A stretch of 18,636 bases of DNA from Bacillota bacterium (lineage in GTDB: Bacteria; Bacillota; Clostridia; Lachnospirales; Lachnospiraceae), in NCBI GenBank assembly GCA_023398855.1, contig JAEWRS010000108.1, positions 1 to 18,636 of the forward strand, in the 5' to 3' direction. How positions within the stretch are numbered: the stretch's first letter is position 1; every line of letters begins with the position of its first letter. The translations under genes and the position numbers were made by a program. The notes beneath the pieces were generated by a model. The model saw nothing but the letters and a program-made list of their open reading frames with translations. It had not been told where the DNA came from and did not search any database. Shown piece by piece: positions 7,570 through 15,917 of the stretch.

Positions 7570-8902
7570 CGCATTTGAGATTGATGCCATAGGTGAAATA
7601 CTGAATATAAGCCTGGGAGCCTCAGCCACAGCAGTATCTACCATGCTCAATGCCAGAGTTGATATCACCACACCAGTGGTTAAGGTATTGTCAAAGGATG
7701 AATTTGAGATTTCAAACCTGGAACCAGCAATAGGGGTGGAAATTACTTACATAGCTGGACTTAGCGGAAGTAATCTCATGCTTTTAAAGAGACATGATGT
7801 AAAAGTAATTGTTGATATGCTGATGGGTATGGAGACCCCGGAAGAAGAATTTGAGCTGAATGAACTGAATATCAGTGCGATTTGTGAGGTCATGAATCAA
7901 ATGATGGGTTCATCCGCAACGGCTCTGTCGGAATTTTTAAGTAAGACCGTTAACATCTCTACTCCAACTTCCTTTGAAATCAGTGATATCAATGAGTTCA
8001 AAGAAAAATATTATAATAATGAAGATCACATGGTTGTCGTGGGATTCACCTTAAAGATTGCAGATCGGCTGGAAAGTGAGTTTATTAATGTGATGCCTCC
8101 CAGTCTTGCTAAGGAATTAGTGGGAGGATTTTTTCCTCAGGAGATCCAGGAACCGGATCCGGCCCAATCATCGGCCCCGGCCTCATCACCATCACCGGCT
8201 CCAGAACCGGCTTCTTCCTTTTCAGGAGGAGGAATTCTCTCTCAAGAGGAGATCGAAAAACTTTTAGCTGGCAGTGTGCAGCCAGAACCATCTCCTGAGC
8301 CTCAAAAGGCACCTGAGCCAGTTCATTCATCTGGAGGCATTTTGTCCCAGGAAGAGATTGAAAAACTATTGGCAGGCAGCATGACACCGGAGGCTCCTAA
8401 AACAGTGCGGCAGCCTGAAACGGTGACAGCGCCCATAAGTCCGATGCCGGAAGCGGATCACACGGCGGTTCAGCAGATGATGCAGCAGATGCAGATGCAG
8501 CAGCAAATGATGCAGCAAATGCAGCAGATGATCATTCAGCTGCAAAGCGGGCAGCAAAGCATACCCAAAAAGGAAGTTCAGGAACCCAAGACCATAAATG
8601 TCAAGCCAATTCCCCAAAACAGCTTGCGGGAAGGGGAGACAAGCTATGAGGAGCAGGAGGAAAACCGGGAACTGATCATGGGCGTGCCCTTGGAAGTATC
8701 GGTAGAGATCGGCAGAACCAGGAAGCTTGTGAAGGAAATACTTGAATTTACCAAGGGCTCATTGGTGATCCTGGATAAACTGGCAGGTGACCAGGTGGAT
8801 TTATACGTAAACGGCCGGGGCATCGCCAAAGGGGATGTGGTCGTGGTTGATGATAATTTTGGTATCCGTATTACAGAAATCACTAGGAAGAACGCAGAGT
8901 AG
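7550..8902 (+). CDS. fliY: FliY: CheY-P phosphatase fused to FliN-type switch domain
   Basis: FliY is the Gram-positive switch protein that joins a CheC-like CheY-P phosphatase to a FliN SpoA domain in the C-ring. The 450 residues hold: a CheC-like domain (about 5-195) with two complete DxxxExxN-x22-P type sites, D12/E16/N19/P42 and E113/N116/P139; a Pro/Ser-rich linker; two copies of GGILSQEEIEKLLAGS (227-242 and 262-277); a Gln/Met run (308-327); and the C-terminal SpoA domain (about 374-447; PLEVSVEIGRTRKLVKEIL). In Bacillus FliY the FliM-like CheY-binding peptide is single and N-terminal; here it is internal and doubled. AGAGGGAGAAG precedes the ATG. Confidence 0.94.
   Translation: MDSKNFSAFEIDAIGEILNISLGASATAVSTMLNARVDITTPVVKVLSKDEFEISNLEPAIGVEITYIAGLSGSNLMLLKRHDVKVIVDMLMGMETPEEEFELNELNISAICEVMNQMMGSSATALSEFLSKTVNISTPTSFEISDINEFKEKYYNNEDHMVVVGFTLKIADRLESEFINVMPPSLAKELVGGFFPQEIQEPDPAQSSAPASSPSPAPEPASSFSGGGILSQEEIEKLLAGSVQPEPSPEPQKAPEPVHSSGGILSQEEIEKLLAGSMTPEAPKTVRQPETVTAPISPMPEADHTAVQQMMQQMQMQQQMMQQMQQMIIQLQSGQQSIPKKEVQEPKTINVKPIPQNSLREGETSYEEQEENRELIMGVPLEVSVEIGRTRKLVKEILEFTKGSLVILDKLAGDQVDLYVNGRGIAKGDVVVVDDNFGIRITEITRKNAE
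8228..8380 (+). repeat. Two tandem copies of a FliM-like CheY-binding motif in FliY
   Basis: Copies at 8228-8275 and 8333-8380, each coding for GGILSQEEIEKLLAGS, 105 bases apart start to start. The peptides are identical but 10 of the 16 codons differ, all synonymously. That is expected of an old duplication held by selection on the peptide. The core LSQEEIEKLL matches the FliM N-terminal motif in this same operon (LSQSQIDALL). Confidence 0.85.
8471..8530 (+). repeat. CAG/CAA/ATG trinucleotide repeat (Gln/Met run) in fliY
   Basis: Twenty consecutive codons, FliY residues 308-327, are all Gln or Met. Any three-base slippage keeps the frame, so length could vary between strains. It forms the last part of the linker before the SpoA domain and may be a short helix or coiled coil. 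Confidence 0.8.
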
Positions 8903-8919
8903 AGAGGAAGTGGCTGTAT

Positions 8920-9276
8920 TTGAACAGTATAATTAGTCTGGCATCGGTGCTGATTCTTACCGTTTTGGTTCTGTATTTAAGCTATGTGTTTACAAAAAGC
9001 CTTGGAAATGGAATCGGTATGAAGCGGGGCGGAAGCTCTATGGAGATGCTGGACAGGCTTTCCCTTGGACAGGATAAAGCTGTGGCAGTGATCCGTGCAG
9101 GGAGCCGGTATTATCTGATTGGTATTGCTTCTTCCCAAATAACTCTTCTTGCGGAGCTTTCTGAAGAGGATGTTCCCAAAGCGACAGCGGCTTCTCCATC
9201 ATTTGGAACAGATGGGTACGAAAATTTTAAAAATATTTTGAAGAAATACACAGACAAACATAAGAAAGATATATGA
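8920..9276 (+). CDS. fliO: Flagellar export protein FliO
   Basis: FliO helps assemble the FliP ring of the export gate. The 118-residue protein has one membrane helix near the N-terminus (about 4-26; SLASVLILTVLVLYLSYVFT), then a short cytoplasmic domain with SMEMLDRLSLGQDKAVAVIR, RYYLIGIASSQITLLAEL and a basic end. It must start at the TTG at 8920: the next in-frame ATG lies after the membrane helix. GAGGAAG (8904-8910) is 9 bases upstream, overlapping the end of fliY. FliO is poorly conserved; the call rests on size, topology, motif and place before fliP. Confidence 0.87.
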   Translation: MNSIISLASVLILTVLVLYLSYVFTKSLGNGIGMKRGGSSMEMLDRLSLGQDKAVAVIRAGSRYYLIGIASSQITLLAELSEEDVPKATAASPSFGTDGYENFKNILKKYTDKHKKDI

Positions 9277-9281
9277 GGAGG
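9275..9281 (+). promoter_or_regulatory. Ribosome binding site deciding the fliP start
   Basis: GAGGAGG overlapping the fliO stop codon and 6 bases before ATG 9288. This near-perfect site favours 9288 over the ATG at 9273 that lies on the fliO stop, and suggests translational coupling. Confidence 0.7.
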
Positions 9282-9287
9282 AATGAA

Positions 9288-9950
9288 ATGAATACAGATG
9301 CCTTGGTTAATATTAACGGCGGAAGGGTGCCAACCCTGGAGCTATTTCTTATTCTGACCATCATTTCATTGCTGCCCTCTATATTAGTGATGATGACATC
9401 CTTTACCAGGATTGTCATTATCTTGTCGTTTACCAGAAACGCTTTGGGAGTTCAGCAGGCTCCCCCCAATATGGTGCTTGTAGGGATCGCACTGTTTTTG
9501 ACTCTGTTTATTATGGATCCCGTAATTAAGGATATCAATACCAACGCTTATCAGCCGTATATTAAGGAAGAAATCAGCCAGGAAGAGGCCTTGAGCCGTG
9601 CTCAGGTTCCCATGAAAAAGTTTATGCTGAAACAGACAGAGAAGTCGACCCTGAACCTATTTGTAGATTTGTCAAATACGGATATGCCTGAAAATATAGA
9701 GGATCTTCCCATGACGGTGGTGATTCCGTCATTTATGACCTCTGAATTAAAGAGGGCATTTACGGCCGGTTTTATGATCTTTCTGCCATTTATGCTGGTG
9801 GACATTGTTGTGTCAAGTACCCTGATGTCCATGGGTATGGTCATGCTTCCTCCGGCAATGATTTCCCTTCCCTTTAAGCTTCTTTTATTTGTAACGGTAA
9901 ATGGCTGGGAGCTTTTGTTTACAAATCTGGTTAAAAGTTTCCACTACTGA
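9288..9950 (+). CDS. fliP: Flagellar export gate protein FliP
   Basis: FliP is the main subunit of the export channel (with FliQ and FliR). The 220-residue protein has membrane segments at about 17-36, 61-80, 158-177 and 185-207. Conserved stretches are MMTSFTRIVIILSFTRNALG (35-54), the motif QQAPPNMVLVGIALFLT, PSFMTSELKRAF (147-158) and GFMIFLPFMLVDIVVSSTLM. It lacks a cleavable N-terminal signal peptide, like the short Bacillus form. Starting at 9273 instead would add MRRNE with a poorer ribosome binding site. It is followed after 14 bases by fliQ. Confidence 0.96.
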   Translation: MNTDALVNINGGRVPTLELFLILTIISLLPSILVMMTSFTRIVIILSFTRNALGVQQAPPNMVLVGIALFLTLFIMDPVIKDINTNAYQPYIKEEISQEEALSRAQVPMKKFMLKQTEKSTLNLFVDLSNTDMPENIEDLPMTVVIPSFMTSELKRAFTAGFMIFLPFMLVDIVVSSTLMSMGMVMLPPAMISLPFKLLLFVTVNGWELLFTNLVKSFHY

Positions 9951-9964
9951 CGGGAGGATAGAAT

Positions 9965-10225
9965 ATGACGGAAGTTGCACTTAGCGGTTTGATGTATGAG
10001 ATGTTTGGGCTGGCTGTAAAGCTGGCAGGTCCTGTTCTGGTGGTAAGCATGGTGGTTGGTGTCATTATTTCCATACTGCAGGCTGCCACACAGATTCACG
10101 AGCAGACCATTACCTTTGTTCCCAAACTGATCGTCATAGGCTTGGTTCTTTTGATGATGGGGAGCAATATGATGGATACTCTATGTGATTTTACCATACA
10201 TATTTTCAGCACCATGTTAGGATAA
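9965..10225 (+). CDS. fliQ: Flagellar export gate protein FliQ
   Basis: An 86-residue protein of two membrane helices (about 14-36 and 54-76) with the FliQ signature AGPVLVVSMVVGVIISILQAATQIHEQTI split around the first hairpin; the QAATQ...EQT core is at about residues 39-50. FliQ packs around the FliP/FliR core of the gate. A GGGAGGA ribosome binding site precedes the ATG, and fliR follows after 18 bases. Confidence 0.95.
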   Translation: MTEVALSGLMYEMFGLAVKLAGPVLVVSMVVGVIISILQAATQIHEQTITFVPKLIVIGLVLLMMGSNMMDTLCDFTIHIFSTMLG

Positions 10226-10243
10226 AGGGAAAGGAATGTTTAA

Positions 10244-11005
10244 ATGCCGGAAATAGGACAAATGATGCTGTTTTCCCTGATTTTCATGAGGATGTCAGGT
10301 TTTATCCTGTTGAATCCGATTCTGGGAAGAAGGAATATTCCTAATGTAGTAAAGGGCGGAATGGTCATGGTATTTACCCTCCTGATCTATTCCTTTTCAG
10401 CAGCCCAGGTGCCGGAACCGGTTAATTCCATAGAATTTGCGGTACTGATTGTGAAAGAATTTCTTATGGGTTATGTCATTGGTTTTGTTATGGAATTGTT
10501 TCTCATGGTCATCACCTTTGCAGGCTCCATAATAGATTTTCAGATGGGATTGTCCATGGCAACAATTTATGATCCTCAGAGTAACGCCCAGGTGGCTGTT
10601 ACCGGAAGCCTTTGGCATGCGTATCTCGTACTTTTGTTTTTTGCGGTAGATGGACATCTGGCTTTGATTAAGCTGCTTATAAAATCTGCCGAGACGGTTC
10701 CTTATGGACAGGTGGTTCTCGGGACAAAAGTGGCCTGGGCAATAATTGAGGTATTCATTCAATGTATTATCATGGCCATCAAATTCTCATTTCCTATTAT
10801 AGCAATTGAATTTATAACGGAAATAGCAGTTGGAATTCTGATGAAGATGATTCCGCAGATCAATGTGTTTGTTGTAAACATACAGGCAAAGCTTATGATT
10901 GGACTGCTTATGCTGATTTTCCTGTTTTCTCCCATGTCAGATTATTTGGGCGATTTGATAACTCAGATGCTTCTTACGGTCCAGAGCATGATCAGACTTT
11001 TGTAA
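10244..11005 (+). CDS. fliR: Flagellar export gate protein FliR
   Basis: FliR is the single-copy core of the export gate. The 253 residues are mostly hydrophobic, with about six membrane segments. Conserved points are FMRMSGFILLNPILGRRNIP (14-33), the segment VKEFLMGYVIGFVMELF (around 70-86), GSIIDFQMGLSMATIYDPQS and the C-terminal VNIQAKLMIGLLMLIFLFSP. Length is standard. A 93-base gap follows before flhB, the longest in the export block; I see no gene or clear hairpin in it. Confidence 0.95.
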   Translation: MPEIGQMMLFSLIFMRMSGFILLNPILGRRNIPNVVKGGMVMVFTLLIYSFSAAQVPEPVNSIEFAVLIVKEFLMGYVIGFVMELFLMVITFAGSIIDFQMGLSMATIYDPQSNAQVAVTGSLWHAYLVLLFFAVDGHLALIKLLIKSAETVPYGQVVLGTKVAWAIIEVFIQCIIMAIKFSFPIIAIEFITEIAVGILMKMIPQINVFVVNIQAKLMIGLLMLIFLFSPMSDYLGDLITQMLLTVQSMIRLL

Positions 11006-11098
11006 GGGTTAAGGAAACACCCTGCAAATATGTCCTGGCATCTGGTGAGGCGGGAGCGGTTTTAGGCCGTGTAAAAGGAAAGGATGTGATGAACGGCA

Positions 11099-12160
11099 AT
11101 GGCAGGTGATTCTAAGACCGAGAAGGCCACCCCTAAAAAACGGAAGGATGAACGGAAGAAGGGTCATGTTGCCGTCAGCAAAGATGCGACAATGGTCGCG
11201 TCCCTTCTTGGTATATTTATGATGCTTAAGATGTTGTTTCCGCTCATGTATAAAACTTTGCGGAATTACATGATAAAGTACATTAGCCTGGCGCCATCGG
11301 CTGAGACTTTGTCCGATTATACGGCAAAGGCATTTATGGATACGATTGAGGCTATTGCAAAGGCTTCCCTCCCCATTCTTCTGGTTTCCGTCCTGCTGGC
11401 AGTAGTTGCCACGGGGGTGCAAACAAGGTTTCTTTTTACTAAAAGCAATATGGCTCCTAAATTTAACCGGTTGAATCCACTTCAGGGTATTAAGAATATT
11501 CTTTCACTCAAAAGCCTTGTGGAGCTGATTAAGAGTTTAATAAAAATAACAATTTTGATCCTGATCCTTTATCAGATCATTAAAGGTGATTTAAGAGCAG
11601 TGGCAAGAACCCTTGATATGGAGCTTCAGGATTCGTCGGTTTATGTGCTGAACGCAATTCTTGAAATGATCACCAAGGTATCCATTGTATTTCTGGCCAT
11701 TGCGGGATTTGACTACTTTTACCAGTGGTGGGATTTTGAGCGTCAGATTAAGATGTCAAAGCAGGAATTAAAGGAAGAATACAAACAGACGGAAGGGAAT
11801 CCCGAAATTAAGGGGAGGATCCGCAACCTTCAGAGGGAACGGGCCAAGTCCAGAATGATGCAGGCTGTCCCTACTGCAGATGTGATCGTGCGAAATCCTA
11901 CCCATTACGCAGTGGCTCTGCGGTATGACATAGAAAAGGATGGTGCACCTGTACTTGTGGCAAAAGGCCAGGATGAGCTGGCTCTGAGAATTGTAGCGGT
12001 AGGTGAGGAAAATGGGGTGTATGTGCTTGAGAATAAGCCCCTGGCAAGAGGGATATACGCCGGCACCCAGGTGGGAGCTGAGATCCCATCGGAATACTAC
12101 GGCATGGTCGCCGAAATTCTTGTTTACGTATACCGTATGAATAACAAGATTATTGAGTAG
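11099..12160 (+). CDS. flhB: Flagellar export switch protein FlhB
   Basis: FlhB controls export specificity and cuts itself so that, together with FliK, export changes to filament proteins. The 353-residue protein begins MAGDSKTEKATPKKRKDERK, the typical soluble basic N-terminus. Four membrane segments lie at about 31-50, 88-108, 143-163 and 183-206. The cytoplasmic domain has the self-cleavage motif NPTH at 266-269 (ADVIVRNPTHYAVAL), then ARGIYAGTQVGAEIP. The nearest purine-rich site (AAGGAAAGG) is about 15 bases before the ATG, rather far, but upstream in-frame codons include a stop and the N-terminus fits the family. Confidence 0.95.
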   Translation: MAGDSKTEKATPKKRKDERKKGHVAVSKDATMVASLLGIFMMLKMLFPLMYKTLRNYMIKYISLAPSAETLSDYTAKAFMDTIEAIAKASLPILLVSVLLAVVATGVQTRFLFTKSNMAPKFNRLNPLQGIKNILSLKSLVELIKSLIKITILILILYQIIKGDLRAVARTLDMELQDSSVYVLNAILEMITKVSIVFLAIAGFDYFYQWWDFERQIKMSKQELKEEYKQTEGNPEIKGRIRNLQRERAKSRMMQAVPTADVIVRNPTHYAVALRYDIEKDGAPVLVAKGQDELALRIVAVGEENGVYVLENKPLARGIYAGTQVGAEIPSEYYGMVAEILVYVYRMNNKIIE

Positions 12161-12200
12161 AAAAAGCGGCAGAGATACTTGAAAGAAATGGTGCAAAAGA

Positions 12201-14270
12201 ATGAAGAATTTACTGAAAAATTCCGTAGTAATTTTTGTTATTATGATCGTACTTCTGTTGATTATCCCATTGCCTCCATTTTTATTGGATGTAATGATTA
12301 TCATAAATATTTCTCTTTCCATGATAATCTTATTGATAACCATGAACATAAGAGAGCCATTGGAGTTTTCTATTTTTCCGGCTCTGCTGTTGGTTACCAC
12401 CCTTCTGCGCTTGGGATTAAACGTGTCTACCACACGAAACATCTTATCCCACCAGGGATCATCAGGTATGGTGATCAAGGCCTTTGGTGATTTTGTATTG
12501 CAGGGAAATATTGTCGTTGGTTTTATTATATTCCTGATCCTGGTATTGGTAAACTTTCTTGTTATTACCAAGGGTACGGAGCGGGTATCAGAGGTTGCAG
12601 CCAGATTTACCCTGGATGCCATGCCAGGAAAACAGATGGCCATTGATGCAGATTTAAGCTCCGGTCTGATCAACGAACAGGAGGCCAAATTAAGACGGTA
12701 TAAGATCCAGAAAGAAGCTGACTTTTACGGAGCAATGGATGGTGCTACCAAGTTTGTGAAGGGAGACGCCGTCATGTCCATCATTGTTACTGCCATTAAC
12801 TTTATCGGCGGAACAATCATTGGTATGGTACAGTCTGACATGCTTTTCAGTCAGGTAATAACCGTTTATTCGATTGCAACGGTGGGTGACGGACTTGTCT
12901 CTCAGCTGCCGGCTCTTTTGATTTCCACAGCAACGGGTATGATCGTTACCAGAGCTGTTTCAGAAGGCAGTTTAAATGAAGATGTTTCTGCCCAGTTCAT
13001 GGCACAGCCTAAAGCCATTATGATCACTGGCTTTGTAATGGCAATTCTCATACTGGTTCCTGGAATGCCGAAGGTTCAGCTGGCGATTATGGCTGTTGGC
13101 CTGGTGGCGGCGGGATATCATCTGGAGCAAAAGGTTAAGCAGGCAGCTGTGAGTACCCAGGAAACTGCGGCAGCCTCCATGATGGAAGAGAGTGTCCGGC
13201 CTGCAGAAGATGAAGAATCTTATTACCGGGATGTAAACAATGTGTATTCCCTCATCAATGTTGAGCCTATTGAACTGGAATTTGGCTATAGCCTGATACC
13301 GTTGATTGATGAAAGCAGCGGAGGCAAGATGATTAACAGGATCGTTATTTTCAGAAGGCAATATGCCCAGGATATGGGATTTGTTATTCCTTCCGTCAGG
13401 CTGAGGGACAGTTCAAGCTTAAATACCAATCAATATATCATTAAGATCAGAGACGAAGAAGTGGCCAGAGGAGAGATCCTGGTGGATTATTACCTGGCAT
13501 TAGAGCCTCCCACTCTTTCAGGGGAAGTTGACGGGATCGAAACAGTGGAACCGGCTTATGGAATCCCAAGCAAATGGATCCGTCCTGAGAACAAAGAAAT
13601 GGCAGAAATCTATGGTTATACGGTGATTGATCCTCTTTCCGTAATGCTGACTCATCTGTCTGAAACCATCAGACGGCATGCTTATGAATTATTAGGACGC
13701 CAGGAGGTCATGCAGCTGTTAGATAATGTCAGAAAGCTTTCAGCAGAATTGGTTGATGAGCTGTTTCCCAACCAGTTCTCTTACAGCAGCTTTCAGAAGA
13801 TTCTCAATAATCTTTTAAAGGAAGGCGTGCCCATTAAGGATATGGAGACCATACTGGGAACAATTGTAGACTCGATCCCAACCACAAGGGATATAGATGT
13901 TATTACTGAAAATATCAGAATTGCACTAAAGAGGACCATAACCAGGATGTTCTGTGATGGGGGTCAAATGAAGGTTCTCACCTTGGATGCAGAGCTGGAA
14001 AAAAATATTATCGGAAGTATGGCAAAGGGAGAGCAGGGCGTTTATCTGGCTCTCAGTCCTGATGTAATGCAGTCAGTGATCAGTCAGCTGGGGGATCAGA
14101 TCAAGAAATTCAGCGATCTGGATCAAAAGCCTGTCATCCTGACAAGTCAGGTAGTCAGATTGTATTTCTATCGTTTGATTGATCAGTTCTATCCCAATGT
14201 ATATGTCCTTTCATTTAACGAGATTGCAAATAATATACAGATCCAAGCAGTTGGAAATATCACCATTTGA
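12201..14270 (+). CDS. flhA: Flagellar export protein FlhA
   Basis: FlhA is the large nonameric export protein that docks chaperone-substrate complexes and couples export to the ion gradient. The 689 residues have about eight membrane segments in the first 310, with the family signature RFTLDAMPGKQMAIDADL (about 135-152) in the cytoplasmic loop between them, and the EAKLRRYKIQKEADFYGAMD helix after it. A linker (about 311-345) leads to the cytoplasmic domain, which contains VIDPLSVMLTHLSETIRRHA and SYSSFQKILNNLLKEGVPIKD parts. Length is normal. The ribosome binding site is weak (GAAAGAAATGG), unlike its neighbours. flhF and flhG do not follow. Confidence 0.96.
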   Translation: MKNLLKNSVVIFVIMIVLLLIIPLPPFLLDVMIIINISLSMIILLITMNIREPLEFSIFPALLLVTTLLRLGLNVSTTRNILSHQGSSGMVIKAFGDFVLQGNIVVGFIIFLILVLVNFLVITKGTERVSEVAARFTLDAMPGKQMAIDADLSSGLINEQEAKLRRYKIQKEADFYGAMDGATKFVKGDAVMSIIVTAINFIGGTIIGMVQSDMLFSQVITVYSIATVGDGLVSQLPALLISTATGMIVTRAVSEGSLNEDVSAQFMAQPKAIMITGFVMAILILVPGMPKVQLAIMAVGLVAAGYHLEQKVKQAAVSTQETAAASMMEESVRPAEDEESYYRDVNNVYSLINVEPIELEFGYSLIPLIDESSGGKMINRIVIFRRQYAQDMGFVIPSVRLRDSSSLNTNQYIIKIRDEEVARGEILVDYYLALEPPTLSGEVDGIETVEPAYGIPSKWIRPENKEMAEIYGYTVIDPLSVMLTHLSETIRRHAYELLGRQEVMQLLDNVRKLSAELVDELFPNQFSYSSFQKILNNLLKEGVPIKDMETILGTIVDSIPTTRDIDVITENIRIALKRTITRMFCDGGQMKVLTLDAELEKNIIGSMAKGEQGVYLALSPDVMQSVISQLGDQIKKFSDLDQKPVILTSQVVRLYFYRLIDQFYPNVYVLSFNEIANNIQIQAVGNITI

Positions 14271-14305
14271 CATGGTATTGTGTCTGAAAGGCGGTGTTAG
14301 TCAGA

Positions 14306-15079
14306 ATGGAACAGGATTTCACCCAATATACCAATGAAGATTTACTAATTAAATATAAGCGGACTAAGGATATCAAGATCAAGCATGAACTGGTCATGCG
14401 TTATCTGTATATGGTCAGAAGTATTTCCATTCAGATGAGGGATGTATATTTAAGCTTTGCACAGGTGGATGATATTGTCAATGAAGGCGTTCTTACCATT
14501 ATGAGTGGAATAGAAAAGTTTGATCCGGAAATGAACGTTAAATTTGAAACCTACATTTCCAAGAGAATTCGAGGAATGATCATTGATATGGCACGAAAGC
14601 AGGACTGGATTCCACGAAGTGTGAGAAAGAATGCCAAGGAACTGGATCATGCGGTTATGGAATTATGTAATCGTCTGGGCAGATTTCCGTCTCCAAAGGA
14701 AACGGCAGAATATATGGACATCAGCCTGGAAAAATATCAGGAAGCTCTCGGTAAAACTAATGTCTACAGTGTATTATCACTGGATATGGTTCTGGAAGCA
14801 GGAAGTGACAATAAAAAAACGGTACAGCTTCCGGCTGTTAATGAAAATGAACAGCCGGAGGATCATTATCTCCAGGAAGAATATAAGCAGATTCTGGTTC
14901 AGGCAATTAATAATTTAAAGGAAAACGAGCAAAAGGTTATTTCACTGTATTATATGGACGAATTAAATATGAAGGAGATTGCGCACGTCATGAGTGTCAG
15001 CGAGCCGAGAATATCACAGATCCATTCCAATGCAATTCAAAAGCTTAAGCAATATCTGACGGGGTTTATAAATGGGTAA
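14306..15079 (+). CDS. fliA: Flagellar sigma factor (sigma-28 / SigD, FliA family)
   Basis: This sigma factor directs RNA polymerase to late flagellar and chemotaxis promoters. The 257 residues hold region 2 (about 26-105) with VDDIVNEGVLTIMSGIEKFD, FETYISKRIRGMIIDMARKQDWIPRSVR, region 3 (about 108-150; LGRFPSPKETAEYM), and region 4 (about 195-252) with the helix-turn-helix LNMKEIAHVMSVSEPRISQI. The DWIPRSVR stretch is characteristic of the FliA/SigD/WhiG group. ATG 14306 is chosen over GTG 14294, because AAAGGCGG lies at a normal distance. It starts 35 bases after flhA. No anti-sigma FlgM is in the window. Confidence 0.93.
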   Translation: MEQDFTQYTNEDLLIKYKRTKDIKIKHELVMRYLYMVRSISIQMRDVYLSFAQVDDIVNEGVLTIMSGIEKFDPEMNVKFETYISKRIRGMIIDMARKQDWIPRSVRKNAKELDHAVMELCNRLGRFPSPKETAEYMDISLEKYQEALGKTNVYSVLSLDMVLEAGSDNKKTVQLPAVNENEQPEDHYLQEEYKQILVQAINNLKENEQKVISLYYMDELNMKEIAHVMSVSEPRISQIHSNAIQKLKQYLTGFING

Positions 15080-15099
15080 CAGGAAAGGGGTAAAACACT

Positions 15100-15903
15100 A
15101 TGTTTCATGGATTTTATAATCTGGCATCAGGAATGCTTTACCAGAACCGAAATTTAAATGTGATCAGCAATAATATGGTCAATGTCAGTACTCCGGGCTA
15201 TAAATCAGACAAGCTGGTCAGTACCACATTTAAGGATGAGATGCTCTATAGAAATGGCAACCGTGATAAAAGCAATCCAGTAGAAATCGGATCAATATCC
15301 ATGATTCGTACCGCCAGGGCTACTAAGACGGCTTATGACCAGGGAACTGTGGAAGAGACAGGGGGAAATCTGGATTTTGCCCTTACAAAGCCTGGTTTTT
15401 TTTCCATTGAGGATTCAAGCGGAAATCATCTTTATACAAGAAACGGATCCTTTCATGTCGATGACGAGGGTTACCTATGCTTATCTTCACTAGGAAGGGT
15501 TCTGGGAGAAGACGGAAGCCCAATAGAGCTTCCTACAGACCATATTACTGTTGATCAATTGGGAAATATTTATGAAGTGCCTTTAAAAGGACTGGGAACT
15601 GACGAAGATGGCGGGGATTCAGAAGATAAGGAACCGGTTCTTTTAGGAAAGCTTGGAGTAGTAAATTTTGCAGATTATACCCAGCTGGTTAAAAGCGATA
15701 ACGGTACATTTACAACTACAGCTGAGGCTGCAGCAGCAAATGGAGGAGTCCAATGGAAGGCAATCGAGCGTTCTAATATCGATCCCATTAATGAGATGAC
15801 CTCAATGATAAGCAGCCAGAGGGCGTCCCAAAGTGCGGCTCAGGTGCTCAAGATGTATGATCAGCTTATGAGCAGGATTGTAAGCGATATAGGAAGAGTA
15901 TAA
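15100..15903 (+). CDS. flgF: FlgF/FlhO-type flagellar rod-hook protein
   Basis: A rod/hook-family protein of 267 residues. The N-terminal signature is GFYNLASGMLYQNRNLNVIS (4-23) and NNMVNVSTPGYKSD; the core has GNLDFALTKPGFFSIED (89-105) and LYTRNGSFHVDDEGYLCL; the C-terminus has NIDPINEMTSMISSQRASQS (226-245). Resemblance to Bacillus FlhO makes FlgF/FlhO the likeliest role, a distal rod or junction part. Residues 166-178 are an Asp/Glu-rich loop in the middle domain. It starts 20 bases after the sigma gene and is followed 14 bases later by the second family member. Separation of FlgF from FlgG by eye is uncertain. Confidence 0.78.
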   Translation: MFHGFYNLASGMLYQNRNLNVISNNMVNVSTPGYKSDKLVSTTFKDEMLYRNGNRDKSNPVEIGSISMIRTARATKTAYDQGTVEETGGNLDFALTKPGFFSIEDSSGNHLYTRNGSFHVDDEGYLCLSSLGRVLGEDGSPIELPTDHITVDQLGNIYEVPLKGLGTDEDGGDSEDKEPVLLGKLGVVNFADYTQLVKSDNGTFTTTAEAAAANGGVQWKAIERSNIDPINEMTSMISSQRASQSAAQVLKMYDQLMSRIVSDIGRV

Positions 15904-15917
15904 GGGAGGAAGGGTCA

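Noticed and set aside
9273..9287. FliP starting at 9273
   Set aside because: ATG 9288 has a near-perfect GAGGAGG 6 bases upstream; 9273 would place that site inside the gene.
11006..11098. 93-base gap before flhB as a home for a small gene or RNA
   Set aside because: Only an 11-codon frame without a ribosome binding site is present, and no clear hairpin.
15396..15403. T8 run in the FlgF-like gene
   Set aside because: Comes from the conserved Gly-Phe-Phe motif codons; common in AT-leaning genomes.
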